Shown: positions 1 to 7,985 of the stretch, one piece after another
Numbering within the stretch: the first letter of the stretch is position 1
How the letters are laid out: the number at the start of each line of letters is the position of its first letter
NCBI RefSeq assembly: GCF_002264395.1
Contig: NZ_NFVA01000062.1
Coordinates: 1 to 42,517 of the forward strand
Reading direction: 5' to 3'
Length of the DNA stretch: 42,517 bases
Source: Paenibacillus sp. VTT E-133291
GTDB taxonomy: Bacteria > Bacillota > Bacilli > Paenibacillales > Paenibacillaceae
The notes under the pieces: generated by a model
Seen by the model: the letters and a program-made list of their open reading frames with translations, nothing else
Databases searched by the model: none
Told to the model about the DNA's origin: nothing
Made by a program: the position numbers and the translations under genes

Positions 1-42
1 ACATAAAGTATAGGTGCAAAACTTATACTTCCTTATATTTGA
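1..42. repeat. Dispersed repeat family C, copy 1 (cut by window edge)
   Basis: Bases 1-40 match 1950-1989 at about 33 of 40 positions, sharing the blocks ATAAAGTATAG, AAACTT and CTTATATTT. Only the right half of the element is in the window. It runs into the end of the metallo-hydrolase gene and supplies its stop codon. Function unknown. Confidence 0.6.
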
Positions 43-662
43 ACATAAGGGTTGCGAATCTTTTCAAATCCAATAGTTGTCCGTGGACCATGTCCTGGAT
101 AAACCTTCACTTCATCATCCATTTTGTATAGCTTGCCACGAATAGAATCAAACAGATCTCGTTCCCTACCACCAGGCAAATCTGTACGTCCAACTCCCAT
201 TTTAAAGAGTACATCTCCGGAGAATAGATCATTTCCACAAAGGAAACTTACACTGCCTGGAGAGTGACCAGGTGTATGGTATACACGGAAAGTGTGTCCA
301 ATGAACTGCAGAACTTGCCCTTCTGCCAGATCATATTCCGCAGGATCTGTAGCTAGAGGAGGTGACACCTCCGACCACATTAGTGAACCGTTCAGCTTGG
401 GGCTGCTTAGCCATTCACTTTCAAGTGGATGTAAATAAACAGGACATTTCTTAGCTTTACGAATTTCATCCACACCGCCCATATGATCAAAATGTGCATG
501 TGTTAACAAAATAGCTTCGATTTCCATTCCTTCGATACTCCGCACTAACGCAGCAGGATTCATACCGGGATCTATGATGATACCCTTCGCAGGATCCGCA
601 CCTGTCAGTAAGTAGGCATTCGTCTGAAGCGGACCCAGATTAAATGAACGAATATTTAGCAT
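33..662 (-). CDS. MBL-fold metallo-hydrolase, glyoxalase II-like (YqgX type)
   Basis: This 209-residue protein is a small metallo-beta-lactamase-fold hydrolase of the hydroxyacylglutathione hydrolase/YqgX group. The metal-binding motif HAHFDH is at residues 55-60, followed by H133 (TPGHSPGS), D150 (FSGD) and H191 (YPGHGP), so the two-metal site is complete. Family members hydrolyse thioesters or related small substrates; the actual substrate cannot be told from sequence. It is the last gene of a minus-strand operon, starting 5 bp after the stop of the thioredoxin-like gene. The start is preceded by AGGGCAG. Its stop codon lies inside a dispersed repeat, so the last few residues (YVQI) may be repeat-derived. 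Confidence 0.85.
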   Translation of the reverse strand: MLNIRSFNLGPLQTNAYLLTGADPAKGIIIDPGMNPAALVRSIEGMEIEAILLTHAHFDHMGGVDEIRKAKKCPVYLHPLESEWLSSPKLNGSLMWSEVSPPLATDPAEYDLAEGQVLQFIGHTFRVYHTPGHSPGSVSFLCGNDLFSGDVLFKMGVGRTDLPGGRERDLFDSIRGKLYKMDDEVKVYPGHGPRTTIGFEKIRNPYVQI

Positions 663-667
663 CTGCC

Positions 668-1234
668 CTAGAATCCGGAAATCAGACTACGCAGTTCTTT
701 GGCAATCACTGTCTGATATTCCGTTCCTTCCCCATAAGCTTGCCCCATTGCTGTACGTGCTTCTGCGATTTTGCTGTCGTAATCAGCGGCCTCACGATCA
801 GGATTCTCACGTTTGAACTCTCTCATTATACTCTGCACATGCTCTGGTCTAGGACCCCAATGTCCGAGCACATATCCGCCAGTGTCCGCAAAAATCACGA
901 CGGGTACAGATCTTCCACCCATGGTCAAGAAATTATCCATAAGATCCAGATTCTCTTCCAAAATGAATACCTCTGTCTTCATACCCGCCGTCTCCAGAAT
1001 ACGGAATACAGCAGGAATGTTGCGTACTACGTCTCCACACCAATCCGCTGCCAGGATTAGTACCCGCAAATCGTCTCGGTGGTTCAGACTTTCGAAATAT
1101 TCCTTATCGTTCTCATCTTCCCAAGTAAACTTCTCATACCAGGATTCAAAGGCCTGTTGGTTCTTCGTCATACTTTCTACGAATTGGCGCGGTGTTAGGC
1201 CTTTTCCAAACTTTTGAGCTACATTCTGCTTCAT
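668..1234 (-). CDS. Thioredoxin-fold family protein, single-cysteine active site
   Basis: This 188-residue protein resembles the Thioredoxin_9 group of Firmicutes. The active-site segment is ADWCGDVVRN: Cys66 is present but the second cysteine of CxxC is replaced by Val69, so it cannot work as a classical dithiol oxidoreductase. The family normally has this monothiol form and its function is poorly defined; a thiol-transfer or sensing role is possible. I chose ATG 1234 because AAGGGGAC precedes it and it overlaps the DedA stop codon as ATGA, which indicates translational coupling. A longer reading from 1267 lies inside the dedA gene and is unlikely. The glyoxalase-like gene follows 5 bp downstream. 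Confidence 0.8.
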   Translation of the reverse strand: MKQNVAQKFGKGLTPRQFVESMTKNQQAFESWYEKFTWEDENDKEYFESLNHRDDLRVLILAADWCGDVVRNIPAVFRILETAGMKTEVFILEENLDLMDNFLTMGGRSVPVVIFADTGGYVLGHWGPRPEHVQSIMREFKRENPDREAADYDSKIAEARTAMGQAYGEGTEYQTVIAKELRSLISGF

Positions 1235-1845
1235 TTTGTAGTCCCCTTTTTCTTGGATTTGTACCATTTAAACACAAAGTAAATGATGATCAGAGCGATC
1301 GCTACAAGAATAATTTCGTTGGTATACTTAGCGGCTACTTGGTCAATATCTTCCCATTTATTCCCCAAGGTCATCCCCAGATATACAAACAATGCACTCC
1401 ATGGAATAACAGCAAGCGTAGTCAACAAAGTAAACTTACCTAAAGGCATACGAGAAATACCCGCTGGAACAGAAATGGCATGGCGAACAATGGGAATAAA
1501 ACGTGCTGTAAAGATTACGCCCGTCCCGTATTTATTGAACCACTCTTCCGAATGGTCAATATGCTTCTTTTGAATAAAAATATATTTGCCGTATTTCTCG
1601 AGAAAAGGTCTGCCACCGTAACGACCAATCCAATATACAAAAATCTGTGCAATGACTCCGCCGATCGTACCGAATAATACGGCACCAAAAAAATTAATAT
1701 CTCCATTCCATACTAAAAAGCCACCGAAAGCCAGTACGATTTCACTCGGGATGACTTCAATCATAAGTCCGATCATAATCCCAAAATAACCAAGACTTTG
1801 AATCCATTCAAACAATGTTGAGATCAGATCAGAAATAATATGCAA
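1231..1845 (-). CDS. DedA family membrane protein (SNARE-associated/VTT domain)
   Basis: This 204-residue polytopic membrane protein has the DedA signature: an early hydrophobic segment with ExxPSE (IEVIPSEIVLAFGG), a Gly-rich stretch with YWIGRYGG, and the conserved FTARFIPIVRHAISVPAG motif. A hydrophobic helix and a basic KWYKSKKKG tail close it. DedA proteins are linked to undecaprenyl-phosphate or phospholipid flipping and to envelope homeostasis. The start appears to be TTG 1845 with a strong GGAGGAGG seven bases upstream. It is the first gene of a three-gene operon, and the next gene starts within its stop codon. Confidence 0.88.
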   Translation of the reverse strand: MHIISDLISTLFEWIQSLGYFGIMIGLMIEVIPSEIVLAFGGFLVWNGDINFFGAVLFGTIGGVIAQIFVYWIGRYGGRPFLEKYGKYIFIQKKHIDHSEEWFNKYGTGVIFTARFIPIVRHAISVPAGISRMPLGKFTLLTTLAVIPWSALFVYLGMTLGNKWEDIDQVAAKYTNEIILVAIALIIIYFVFKWYKSKKKGTTK

Positions 1846-1904
1846 CCGTGCTCCTCCTCCATTTTCTGCAGAATATGGCTATGTATCAAACATAAACATC
1901 TTTG

Positions 1905-1989
1905 ACGACTATAAAGACGCTAGACGTTTAAGCGAGAAATATAAGAAATAAAGTATAGATACTAAACTTTTATTTTCTTATATTTATAG
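1905..1989. repeat. Dispersed repeat family C, copy 2
   Basis: The element contains the 20-base block GTTTAAGCGAGAAATATAAG (1926-1945), which recurs at 24805. To its left CTATAAAGACG matches CTATAAGGACG near 24.79 kb. To its right AAATATAAGAA and TTCTTATATTT form an inverted repeat around an inner AGTATAGATACT. It lies between the divergent dedA and sdpR genes, well upstream of the sdpR promoter. Confidence 0.65.
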
Positions 1990-2150
1990 AAGCTTTGCCG
2001 CTCTGCTTTTTTTCCAGTTTCTCTTAGCCTATTCTAGCACAAGCAACCTTATCACTTCTACTTACAGGAACAAGGCCGTCACCCTATTTCGATCCTCTCT
2101 TAAAAAGAGTTGGAACCATCTGATTAACCCCAAAATGAGGAAGGTACACA

Positions 2151-2180
2151 TTGACAGATAAGAATACGAAGGATTATTAT
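2151..2180 (+). promoter_or_regulatory. Probable sigma-A promoter of sdpRI
   Basis: A perfect -35 TTGACA (2151-2156) is followed after 18 bp by TATTAT (2175-2180). The ATG of sdpR is at 2222, and the operator palindrome begins right after the -10 element. Confidence 0.7.
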
Positions 2181-2204
2181 ATATTTAGATAATTACCTAA
2201 ATAT
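2181..2204. promoter_or_regulatory. Palindromic operator, probably for SdpR
   Basis: A 24-bp palindrome has arms ATATTTAG and CTAAATAT around TAATTA, symmetric except for one central base pair. It covers the expected transcription start, directly downstream of the -10 box. This is the usual place for an ArsR-family autorepressor to bind, so repression by SdpR is the simplest reading. Confidence 0.65.
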
Positions 2205-2221
2205 CGAAAGGCTGGTGGCAT

Positions 2222-2560
2222 ATGAATGAGTCTTTCAAAGCACTAGCTGACCCTACCCGTCGCCAAATCATTCGGTTACTAAGGGAAAAAGACCGCACCG
2301 CAGGTGAAATCGCCGATTTCTTCAACATGTCTAAACCAAGTATTTCTCACCATCTGAATGCTCTGAAGCATGCCGATCTCGTACAGGATGAACGAAAAGG
2401 TCAATTCATTGTGTATTCCTTAAATACGACGGTTCTGGAAGAGGTTCTTGGCTGGCTGCTCGAGCTAACAGGTACAGGAAAGCAAACGGAGACGGAAATT
2501 AAAGCTTTGGACGGAAAGCAAAGCCGTCAGAATATTGATTCTGAGAAGGAGGCTGATTGA
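2222..2560 (+). CDS. sdpR: ArsR/SdpR family winged-helix repressor
   Basis: This 112-residue protein starts with FKALADPTRRQIIRLL, the hallmark of the SdpR subgroup of ArsR regulators. The winged helix-turn-helix (AGEIADFFNMSKPSISHHLNAL) and a beta-wing (DERKGQFIVYSLN) follow. No metal-binding cysteine motif (such as ELCVCDL) is present, so it is not a classical metal sensor. In Bacillus subtilis SdpR represses the sdpRI operon until the membrane protein SdpI sequesters it on contact with the SdpC toxin. Here sdpI follows directly. The strong palindrome between the -10 box and the ATG fits autorepression. The C-terminal 25 residues are polar and probably disordered. Confidence 0.88.
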   Translation: MNESFKALADPTRRQIIRLLREKDRTAGEIADFFNMSKPSISHHLNALKHADLVQDERKGQFIVYSLNTTVLEEVLGWLLELTGTGKQTETEIKALDGKQSRQNIDSEKEAD

Positions 2561-2562
2561 CG

Positions 2563-3216
2563 ATGAAGGATTTTAAATGGAGATGGCAAGATACACTAAT
2601 TGTAATATTAGGTTTAGCTTCACTAGCTTATGCTTTAATCAATTACGGTAAGCTGCCGCAAGAGTTGCCTGCCCAGTTCGGAATTACCGGCAAGGTCAAC
2701 CGCTATTGGGATAAAAACATAGCTATTCCCATGTGGGGTATTCTGGGCATTGTGCTCCCCCTGATATTGCAGTTCACACGCAGCATCGACCCTAAGCGAG
2801 AAAATTACAAGAAGTTCGAAAATGCTTATGCCATGAGCAGACTCACTATTGGGGTGCTTTTTAATCTCATGCTTGTGCTCACAGTTGCTTACGGATTGGG
2901 AAAAGATATTAACGTGGGCAAAATTGCTATAGGAGCCGTCGGAGTGATGTTTATTGCGCTCGGCAACTTCATGCCACAGATAAAAGATAATTATTTGTTC
3001 GGTGTTCGTACAGCATGGACACTTTCCAGCCCAGAGGTGTGGCGAAAAACACATCGTCTCTCGGGAAGAATGTGGATGATCGGTGGGTTGCTCATTTTTG
3101 GAGGAGCCTTTTGGAGCGGAATCTTGTCTCAGGTCCTTATTATTACGGCACTTGTGCTTGCTATTATCGTTCCCGTTCTGTACTCTTGGATCATTTCGCG
3201 TCAGTTAAAATCGTGA
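2563..3216 (+). CDS. sdpI: SdpI family immunity/signal membrane protein
   Basis: This roughly 217-residue membrane protein combines a DUF1648-type N-terminal part (LPAQFGITGKVNRYWDK, residues about 30-46) with the SdpI C-terminal module (GNFMPQIKDNYLFGVRTAWTLSS, then WRKTHR). About six hydrophobic segments are visible. In B. subtilis SdpI confers immunity to the SdpC toxin and sequesters SdpR at the membrane. No sdpABC toxin genes are in the window, so this is an orphan pair. AAGGAGG (2546-2552) serves ATG 2563 at 10 bp or TTG 2557 at 4 bp; the TTG start would overlap the sdpR stop. The gene end overlaps the convergent polymerase gene by 12 bp. Confidence 0.85.
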   Translation: MKDFKWRWQDTLIVILGLASLAYALINYGKLPQELPAQFGITGKVNRYWDKNIAIPMWGILGIVLPLILQFTRSIDPKRENYKKFENAYAMSRLTIGVLFNLMLVLTVAYGLGKDINVGKIAIGAVGVMFIALGNFMPQIKDNYLFGVRTAWTLSSPEVWRKTHRLSGRMWMIGGLLIFGGAFWSGILSQVLIITALVLAIIVPVLYSWIISRQLKS

Positions 3217-5556
3217 AGCTAATCCCCTAAGCCGCCGACTCAGGTCGTCGGCTTGTTCTGTCATTTGGAACTTTCGATCATTATGCTGCTCACCTTTTCC
3301 AGCCTCGTAGTCTGCCAACACTCTATACTGCCGCAAAAGCTCATTTCCTGAGGCAAAACAGTTTATAGCCTCCACTCGATTCCCTTCCGCTAACTTTTTT
3401 CGGCCCATCATAAGCATGCCTTCAATCCCTTTGACCCACTTCACAGAGTTGTATTTATCAAGCTGAATACTTCGACGTATCCAATATAATGCAGCTCCCG
3501 GATCATCACTGTACATCCATCGCCCAGCCATTTCCCAGTTTAAACTTGCATTCTCCGGAGAATATTGCAAACTCTGCTGGAGTATACTCACGCTTTGTTC
3601 ACCCGTAAGCAGCCTGGATAATTCTACCGCTGTTCTAGGAGACCGGGGATTCCACGTTAGCGATTGCTGTAGCATATCTATCTTCACCGAGGAATCAACC
3701 GTCTGAACTGCTTGCCTGTAGTACCTCTCTCCTTGTGCGGCATGAAGGGACAATACAGATAGCATGAGATAAAGGGAGCAGGCGGCAGTGATGAATAGTC
3801 GGCGGGGATATGGATGGGCGAGTTTAGGCGAGGTCGCGGACTCGAGGTGAGTTGACTGTGGGCTCGCGGACGTCGATTGAGTTGGCGGTGGAGTCACGGG
3901 TCCGAAATGAGTGGTGAACAAACTTATGGACGTAAAGCGGGTATTCACAGATTGATGTTTCTGCTCATATTCAGACAGGGCAAGTGCTGGCAGCCAAAAA
4001 AGCAGCAGCCAGATTAATCCGTAGCTCCAGTCAAAATCGACTGCGCTATGCAAAACGATAACCAAAAATGGCGGCAAGAGACGCAGCGATCTCTTAGCCA
4101 GCAACCAGCCTGCTGCCAGCAGCATTAACAGTATGGCTGCGAGGCCGACAAATCCTAGGTTCAACAGGATGTCGAGATAACCGCTATGCACTTGGCTGCC
4201 AACATAAGGGCGGGATTGGGCGGCGAGATATGAACTCCGCCAAGTCTCGCCCCCGCGCCCCAGCCAAGGTGCCTCTACCGCCAGCCGCCAGGCGTCGCGG
4301 TAGAACAGACCACGCGCGGATACCGTCGTTGACGGTCCGGTGATCCGCTCGCGCACGTGCAGGAGGACGGCGGTGCCCGCCGCCGTCCAACCTGCCGCCG
4401 CCAATGCCAGCATGGCGGCTCGGGCACTGCCCGCCGCGCTGCGCTGGCTGCGGCACAGCCATAGGCCGGCTAGACACGCGCCGGCCCAAAGCCCGGCCAG
4501 CCACAGCAGGCCGGGCAGAGGCTCTACCGCCAACCCGGCACGGGCAAGTTGGCGGTAGAGCAGCGCCGCGGCGACCACGGACGCGGCGCCAGCGGTAAGA
4601 AGCGGCGCGATGAGCTGCCGCTTCCAGAGCAAGACGGCGGTGCAGGCACAAGCCGCCGTCAGCCACGCGCCGCGCGACTCGCTGAGGAGCAGCGCGGCGG
4701 CGTACGGGAACAGCGGCAGCAAGCGCAGCAGCGCGGCGGCCGTGCTTCCCGCTTCTCGCCGCTCCACTCCTACATTTACGCTTACCTTTTCACTCCCACG
4801 CTCCTCTTCTACGCACTCACTCCCATATCCCAACCCGGTATACTCTATCCCTGTCTTTTCAGACTCTCGCCCAACACCGCAACCTCCTGCTGGCGACATC
4901 CTCACACTCTTCTGAGGTCTTTCATAATAAGCAGCGACAGCAAACAACCGCTCCAATAGAAAAACAGCCATCAGAGCACCAAAAGCATTAGGATATTCCA
5001 TCACTCCTGCTAATCTGGCACCAGTGATGCTTACTTCCGGTGAATTGCTGTAGGCTACAGCGAAAGGTAACTCTAGTACCCCGCACACTGCCAGCAAAGC
5101 ACTTATGCTTAAGAACATGCCCAATATAGTCCATGCGGCAATGATAAGCTGACGCCCCACCCGATTCAACGCACAAAAACAAACCAAAAATGCAAAGCTA
5201 GCATACAAGCCCCACCGTAATATTTCATTCATTGTTCCCTGTGCCGAAAGGGGTTCTCTTAGCGAATGAATCAGATAGAGTGATAGAACTATTAAGGGTG
5301 CAGCCAACATTATTTTCAAAGCTCTACTTACTCCACTTGCTCCCCCTAAGCTGCTTCTCCTATTGCTTACGCCAATGTACAAATAAAGCAAAACAGCAGA
5401 ACACATCACAAACCATAGGGTCAGAAAGAGGTACATCTCCTCTGTAAAAAAAAATCCACGCAGCAAACAAGCTCCTACTCCGGCTGCGATGACTAAGGCT
5501 GCACTAAAATATACGATTATTGAATCCGGATTCCGCTCTCTGTTAACGCTCCCCAT
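3205..5556 (-). CDS. O-antigen ligase/polymerase-like membrane protein with TPR-like tail
   Basis: This 783-residue protein belongs to the Wzy_C/O-antigen ligase superfamily, which transfers or polymerises glycans on the outer face of the membrane. It has ten or more membrane segments, a conserved RLAGVMEYPNAFGALMA motif (about 181-197) and, after a large outer loop, the VHSGYLDILLNLGFVGL signature. The C-terminal 150 residues (SLTWNPRSPRTAVELSRLL onward) look like tetratricopeptide helices, a known Firmicute arrangement. Two long polar inserts (about 212-272 and 533-590) are low-complexity and probably loops. Bases about 4215-4740 are much richer in GC than the rest of the gene. The target glycan is unknown; teichuronic acid, exopolysaccharide or protein glycans are all possible. 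It stands alone, without glycosyltransferase neighbours. Confidence 0.78.
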   Translation of the reverse strand: MGSVNRERNPDSIIVYFSAALVIAAGVGACLLRGFFFTEEMYLFLTLWFVMCSAVLLYLYIGVSNRRSSLGGASGVSRALKIMLAAPLIVLSLYLIHSLREPLSAQGTMNEILRWGLYASFAFLVCFCALNRVGRQLIIAAWTILGMFLSISALLAVCGVLELPFAVAYSNSPEVSITGARLAGVMEYPNAFGALMAVFLLERLFAVAAYYERPQKSVRMSPAGGCGVGRESEKTGIEYTGLGYGSECVEEERGSEKVSVNVGVERREAGSTAAALLRLLPLFPYAAALLLSESRGAWLTAACACTAVLLWKRQLIAPLLTAGAASVVAAALLYRQLARAGLAVEPLPGLLWLAGLWAGACLAGLWLCRSQRSAAGSARAAMLALAAAGWTAAGTAVLLHVRERITGPSTTVSARGLFYRDAWRLAVEAPWLGRGGETWRSSYLAAQSRPYVGSQVHSGYLDILLNLGFVGLAAILLMLLAAGWLLAKRSLRLLPPFLVIVLHSAVDFDWSYGLIWLLLFWLPALALSEYEQKHQSVNTRFTSISLFTTHFGPVTPPPTQSTSASPQSTHLESATSPKLAHPYPRRLFITAACSLYLMLSVLSLHAAQGERYYRQAVQTVDSSVKIDMLQQSLTWNPRSPRTAVELSRLLTGEQSVSILQQSLQYSPENASLNWEMAGRWMYSDDPGAALYWIRRSIQLDKYNSVKWVKGIEGMLMMGRKKLAEGNRVEAINCFASGNELLRQYRVLADYEAGKGEQHNDRKFQMTEQADDLSRRLRGLASRF

Positions 5557-5625
5557 TTAGATACCCCTATATTCGTTAAGTTATCTCTATCCTTTCCACA
5601 TTTCCCCTTCGCAAAACTAGAATGC

Positions 5626-5665
5626 AAAAAGGACGATACCTCTCCACGAAGGAGCTGTACCGTCC
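5626..5665 (-). terminator. Rho-independent terminator
   Basis: Read on the minus strand, GGACGGTAC...GTATCGTCC pairs over about 13 of 15 positions around TTCGT and is followed by TTTTT. It lies downstream of the methyltransferase gene (and the palindrome array) and before the polymerase gene. Confidence 0.8.
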
Positions 5666-5688
5666 CAATTCTCATCAAAAAAGATTTA

Positions 5689-5873
5689 TAGTTGCAAAAA
5701 GTACAACTAACCTCTGATCTTCGCTACTGCGTCCTAATGTAATTGCATAATATACAACTATTTTTCGAAAATCCCGCCAGATGGAGAGAATTGATCGTTA
5801 TTAATTGTACAGAGTGCAACTAATTCACAGTAAAGCAACTTCAGAGCATATTTAGCTGCACAAAATACAACTA
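5689..5873. repeat. Array of four palindromes (TARYTG...CAACTA), spacing 51/62/51 bp
   Basis: Four imperfect 21-bp palindromes lie at 5689-5709, 5740-5760, 5802-5822 and 5853-5873. Each runs TAGTTGCA-like, five variable bases, TACAACTA-like. Start-to-start distances are 51, 62 and 51 bp; the spacers (30, 41, 30 bp) are not obviously related to each other. The array fills the gap between the methyltransferase gene and its terminator. It has no CRISPR features: the repeats are short and palindromic and the spacing alternates. The same spacing recurs with different palindromes at 34375-34508. Confidence 0.8.
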
Positions 5874-5902
5874 AACCAATGTACCGCTCCTCAAACGTCG
5901 CG

Positions 5903-7093
5903 CTACCCCTCCACCGAACTTCCACTCGGAAGCAGGTCCGCACATACGCGCTCAAGGTAAGGTTTCGCCCCTATAAAATCACGGAAGGCGGTGTATTCAC
6001 GCCATTTGACGGAGTTATCACCACCCGAGCTTTTAACGGCACGGATTAAAATATTCTTCGGTGTATTCTCCAGGTCGATGAATTCCAGCAGCTGGCTGCT
6101 ATAACCCATCATATCGAGCAATTTGGCACGGATAGCATCCGTAGCCAAGGCAGAGAAACGCTCCTTAAGTATCCCATGTGAAAGCAACGGACTCATTACT
6201 TCATTCTCAATCTGAGCGAACAATTCATGCTGACAGCAAGGCACAGACAAAATGACGGAGGCGCCCCAACGTACTGCTTTTTCGAGTGCAGCATCTGTAG
6301 CTGTGTCACAAGCATGAAGCGTTATAACCATATCTACCTGATCCAGCTCATCGTACTCGGCAATGTCACCCACAAGGAACTTCAGGTGATCATAACCGAT
6401 TTTCGTAGCAAGCTCATTACAATGCTCAATTACATCTGCTTTCAAATCAAGTCCAATAATATTAAGCTCCCGCTTCTTGCGGACGGTCAGGTAGTGATAA
6501 AGAGCAAAGGTCAAATACGATTTACCACAGCCAAAATCAACAATCGTTAATGGCCGTCCAGTTGGCAGATCGGCAAGCACATCCTCAACCATCTCCAAGA
6601 AACGGTTGATCTGCCGGAACTTATCGTATCGCTTGGCCAGCACTTTTCCTTCTCTGTTCATTATGCCAAGCTCCACAAGAAATGGCACAGGTTCTCCATC
6701 CTCCAGCACATAGCGCTTGCGCCGGTTGTGTGCTAGATCCGGCTCTTCTTTTTTACTTGGAGACTTGGTAAGGATAGATACTTTGAATTTCTTGCTAATC
6801 AGTACCTGATAATCCGCTTCCACCGTGCATAACAAGCCTTGGCGATATGATTCTCTAAATAAAAGGGTCATTTCCTCCGCTGCTAATTCTGCCGGTACAT
6901 TGCGATGTTCAACCTTTGTACCAATATAGGACGCAAACTGATAATGCAACTTACCTTTTAGTTCGACAGGTTTAATCTGTACCTTCGTACAGGTCTCCCC
7001 TTTGTTACGCACTTGGCTTAAGGTAGCCATAATCAAGGTACGGTCATTAATCAGTTGTTCAATAAGAGCTTTTAAAGATTCCACAACGCACAT
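5903..7093 (-). CDS. Class I SAM-dependent methyltransferase (Methyltransf_32/GSTCD-like)
   Basis: This protein of about 396 residues has an N-terminal extension with a KFKVSILTKSP segment, then a Rossmann-type methyltransferase domain. Motif I is TIVDFGCGKSYLTFALYHYL, the acidic loop is NIIGLDLKAD, and motif IV is ITLHACDTATD followed by SVPCCQHEL. The last two are typical of the GSTCD/Methyltransf_32 group, thought to act on RNA or protein; the substrate is unknown. The reading frame opens at 7141, but a TATAAT (about 7148-7153) would put the transcription start almost on that codon. I therefore prefer ATG 7093 (MCVVESLK), though its ribosome binding site (GAAAGTGAG) is only fair. The PhzF gene ends 85 bp upstream of this start. 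Confidence 0.8.
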   Translation of the reverse strand: MCVVESLKALIEQLINDRTLIMATLSQVRNKGETCTKVQIKPVELKGKLHYQFASYIGTKVEHRNVPAELAAEEMTLLFRESYRQGLLCTVEADYQVLISKKFKVSILTKSPSKKEEPDLAHNRRKRYVLEDGEPVPFLVELGIMNREGKVLAKRYDKFRQINRFLEMVEDVLADLPTGRPLTIVDFGCGKSYLTFALYHYLTVRKKRELNIIGLDLKADVIEHCNELATKIGYDHLKFLVGDIAEYDELDQVDMVITLHACDTATDAALEKAVRWGASVILSVPCCQHELFAQIENEVMSPLLSHGILKERFSALATDAIRAKLLDMMGYSSQLLEFIDLENTPKNILIRAVKSSGGDNSVKWREYTAFRDFIGAKPYLERVCADLLPSGSSVEG

Positions 7094-7178
7094 CTCACTT
7101 TCGGGATTAAAAATGGAGATTCTATGTCTCCTAACCAACATCGTTCCATTATATCACGGCTCTATAAGAGTTATCCTA

Positions 7179-7985
7179 TCAGGGCTTCACCTGCAGCTCT
7201 CCACTAACAATAGTTATTGCTCGGCCAGACATCTTAATCTGATCTTTGCTTACCTCAAGTTGAAGCAAGCCTCCTCGTTCGGAAGCTTGATAAGCAGTCA
7301 ACTGCGTACGGTTAAGTCGACTAGCCCAGAAAGGTGCTAGCGCAGTATGCGCTGAGCCCGTGACCGGATCCTCATTTACCCCCATCTTCGGTGCAAAAAA
7401 CCGTGACACACAATCTATGCCTTCGGTGGAGCTTTCTGCAGTAACCGCAAAGGCTCTCTCTTCAAGCCGGGATAAAGCCCCGAAGTCTGGGCTAAGTTCG
7501 CGAACTAGGGATTCCTGATCGAGCCGTACAAGTACATTGTCAGCATATAGCATAGTTTCTACCACATTTGCTTCTGAAATACCAAGTGCTTCTATAAGAG
7601 CCGGAATTGTAGGAGAAGACTTAAGCTCATAAGGCGGGAAGTACAGTGAGATCAGATCATCCGCACGAGAAGCTCTAAGCAACCCACTGCGTGTATAAAA
7701 TCTAGCTTCCACATCTGGATCCAGCAATCCCAACTCCCATAATATATGTGCACTTGCTAGAGTAGCATGGCCACATAAATCAACCTCAACCTTGGGCGTG
7801 AACCAGCGCAGGCGATATCCATCAGTCTCCGGCCAGAGAAATGCCGTCTCTGACAAGTTCATTTCTGCTGCTGTCTTCAGCATAAATGCCTCGTCGACTG
7901 GATGCCTCAGCAAGCATACTGCTGCCGCGTTTCCTGAATATGCTTTTCCTGCAAAGGCATCGATAATAAATAAAGGGGTATTCAT
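7179..7985 (-). CDS. PhzF family isomerase/epimerase-like protein
   Basis: This 268-residue protein is a full-length member of the PhzF family, which has a two-lobed diaminopimelate-epimerase fold. It starts with the typical FIIDAFAGKAYSGNAAAVCLL and carries the catalytic glutamate in NLSETAFLW. The second-lobe motif is VEVDLCGHATLASAH, and EDPVTGSAHTALAPFW comes near the C terminus. Most Firmicute members are unrelated to phenazine synthesis and have unknown substrates. ATG 7985 overlaps the stop of the upstream DUF6483 gene by one base (TAATG), which indicates translational coupling; a longer reading to 8036 is therefore unlikely. Confidence 0.88.
   Translation of the reverse strand: MNTPLFIIDAFAGKAYSGNAAAVCLLRHPVDEAFMLKTAAEMNLSETAFLWPETDGYRLRWFTPKVEVDLCGHATLASAHILWELGLLDPDVEARFYTRSGLLRASRADDLISLYFPPYELKSSPTIPALIEALGISEANVVETMLYADNVLVRLDQESLVRELSPDFGALSRLEERAFAVTAESSTEGIDCVSRFFAPKMGVNEDPVTGSAHTALAPFWASRLNRTQLTAYQASERGGLLQLEVSKDQIKMSGRAITIVSGELQVKP

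Noticed and set aside
644..1060. Plus-strand open frame of 138 codons
   Set aside because: It is antisense to the well-supported thioredoxin-like gene, with no ribosome binding site or known domain.
1846..1930. Sigma-B promoter before the DedA operon
   Set aside because: GTTTAT is present, but no GGGTAW-like box lies 13-15 bp downstream.
2635..3054. Minus-strand open frame of 139 codons
   Set aside because: It is antisense to sdpI, which has clear family motifs and a good ribosome binding site.
4184..4666. Minus-strand open frame of 160 codons in the GC-rich polymerase core
   Set aside because: It is a shadow of the polymerase frame. High GC removes stop codons from other frames, and the composition (Arg/Ala-rich) is not protein-like.
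5689..5873. Possible CRISPR array
   Set aside because: Repeats are short imperfect palindromes with alternating spacing, only four units, and no cas genes are present.
5758..5955. Minus-strand open frame of 65 codons through the palindrome array
   Set aside because: It overlaps the methyltransferase gene end and is made of repeat sequence; there is no ribosome binding site or domain.
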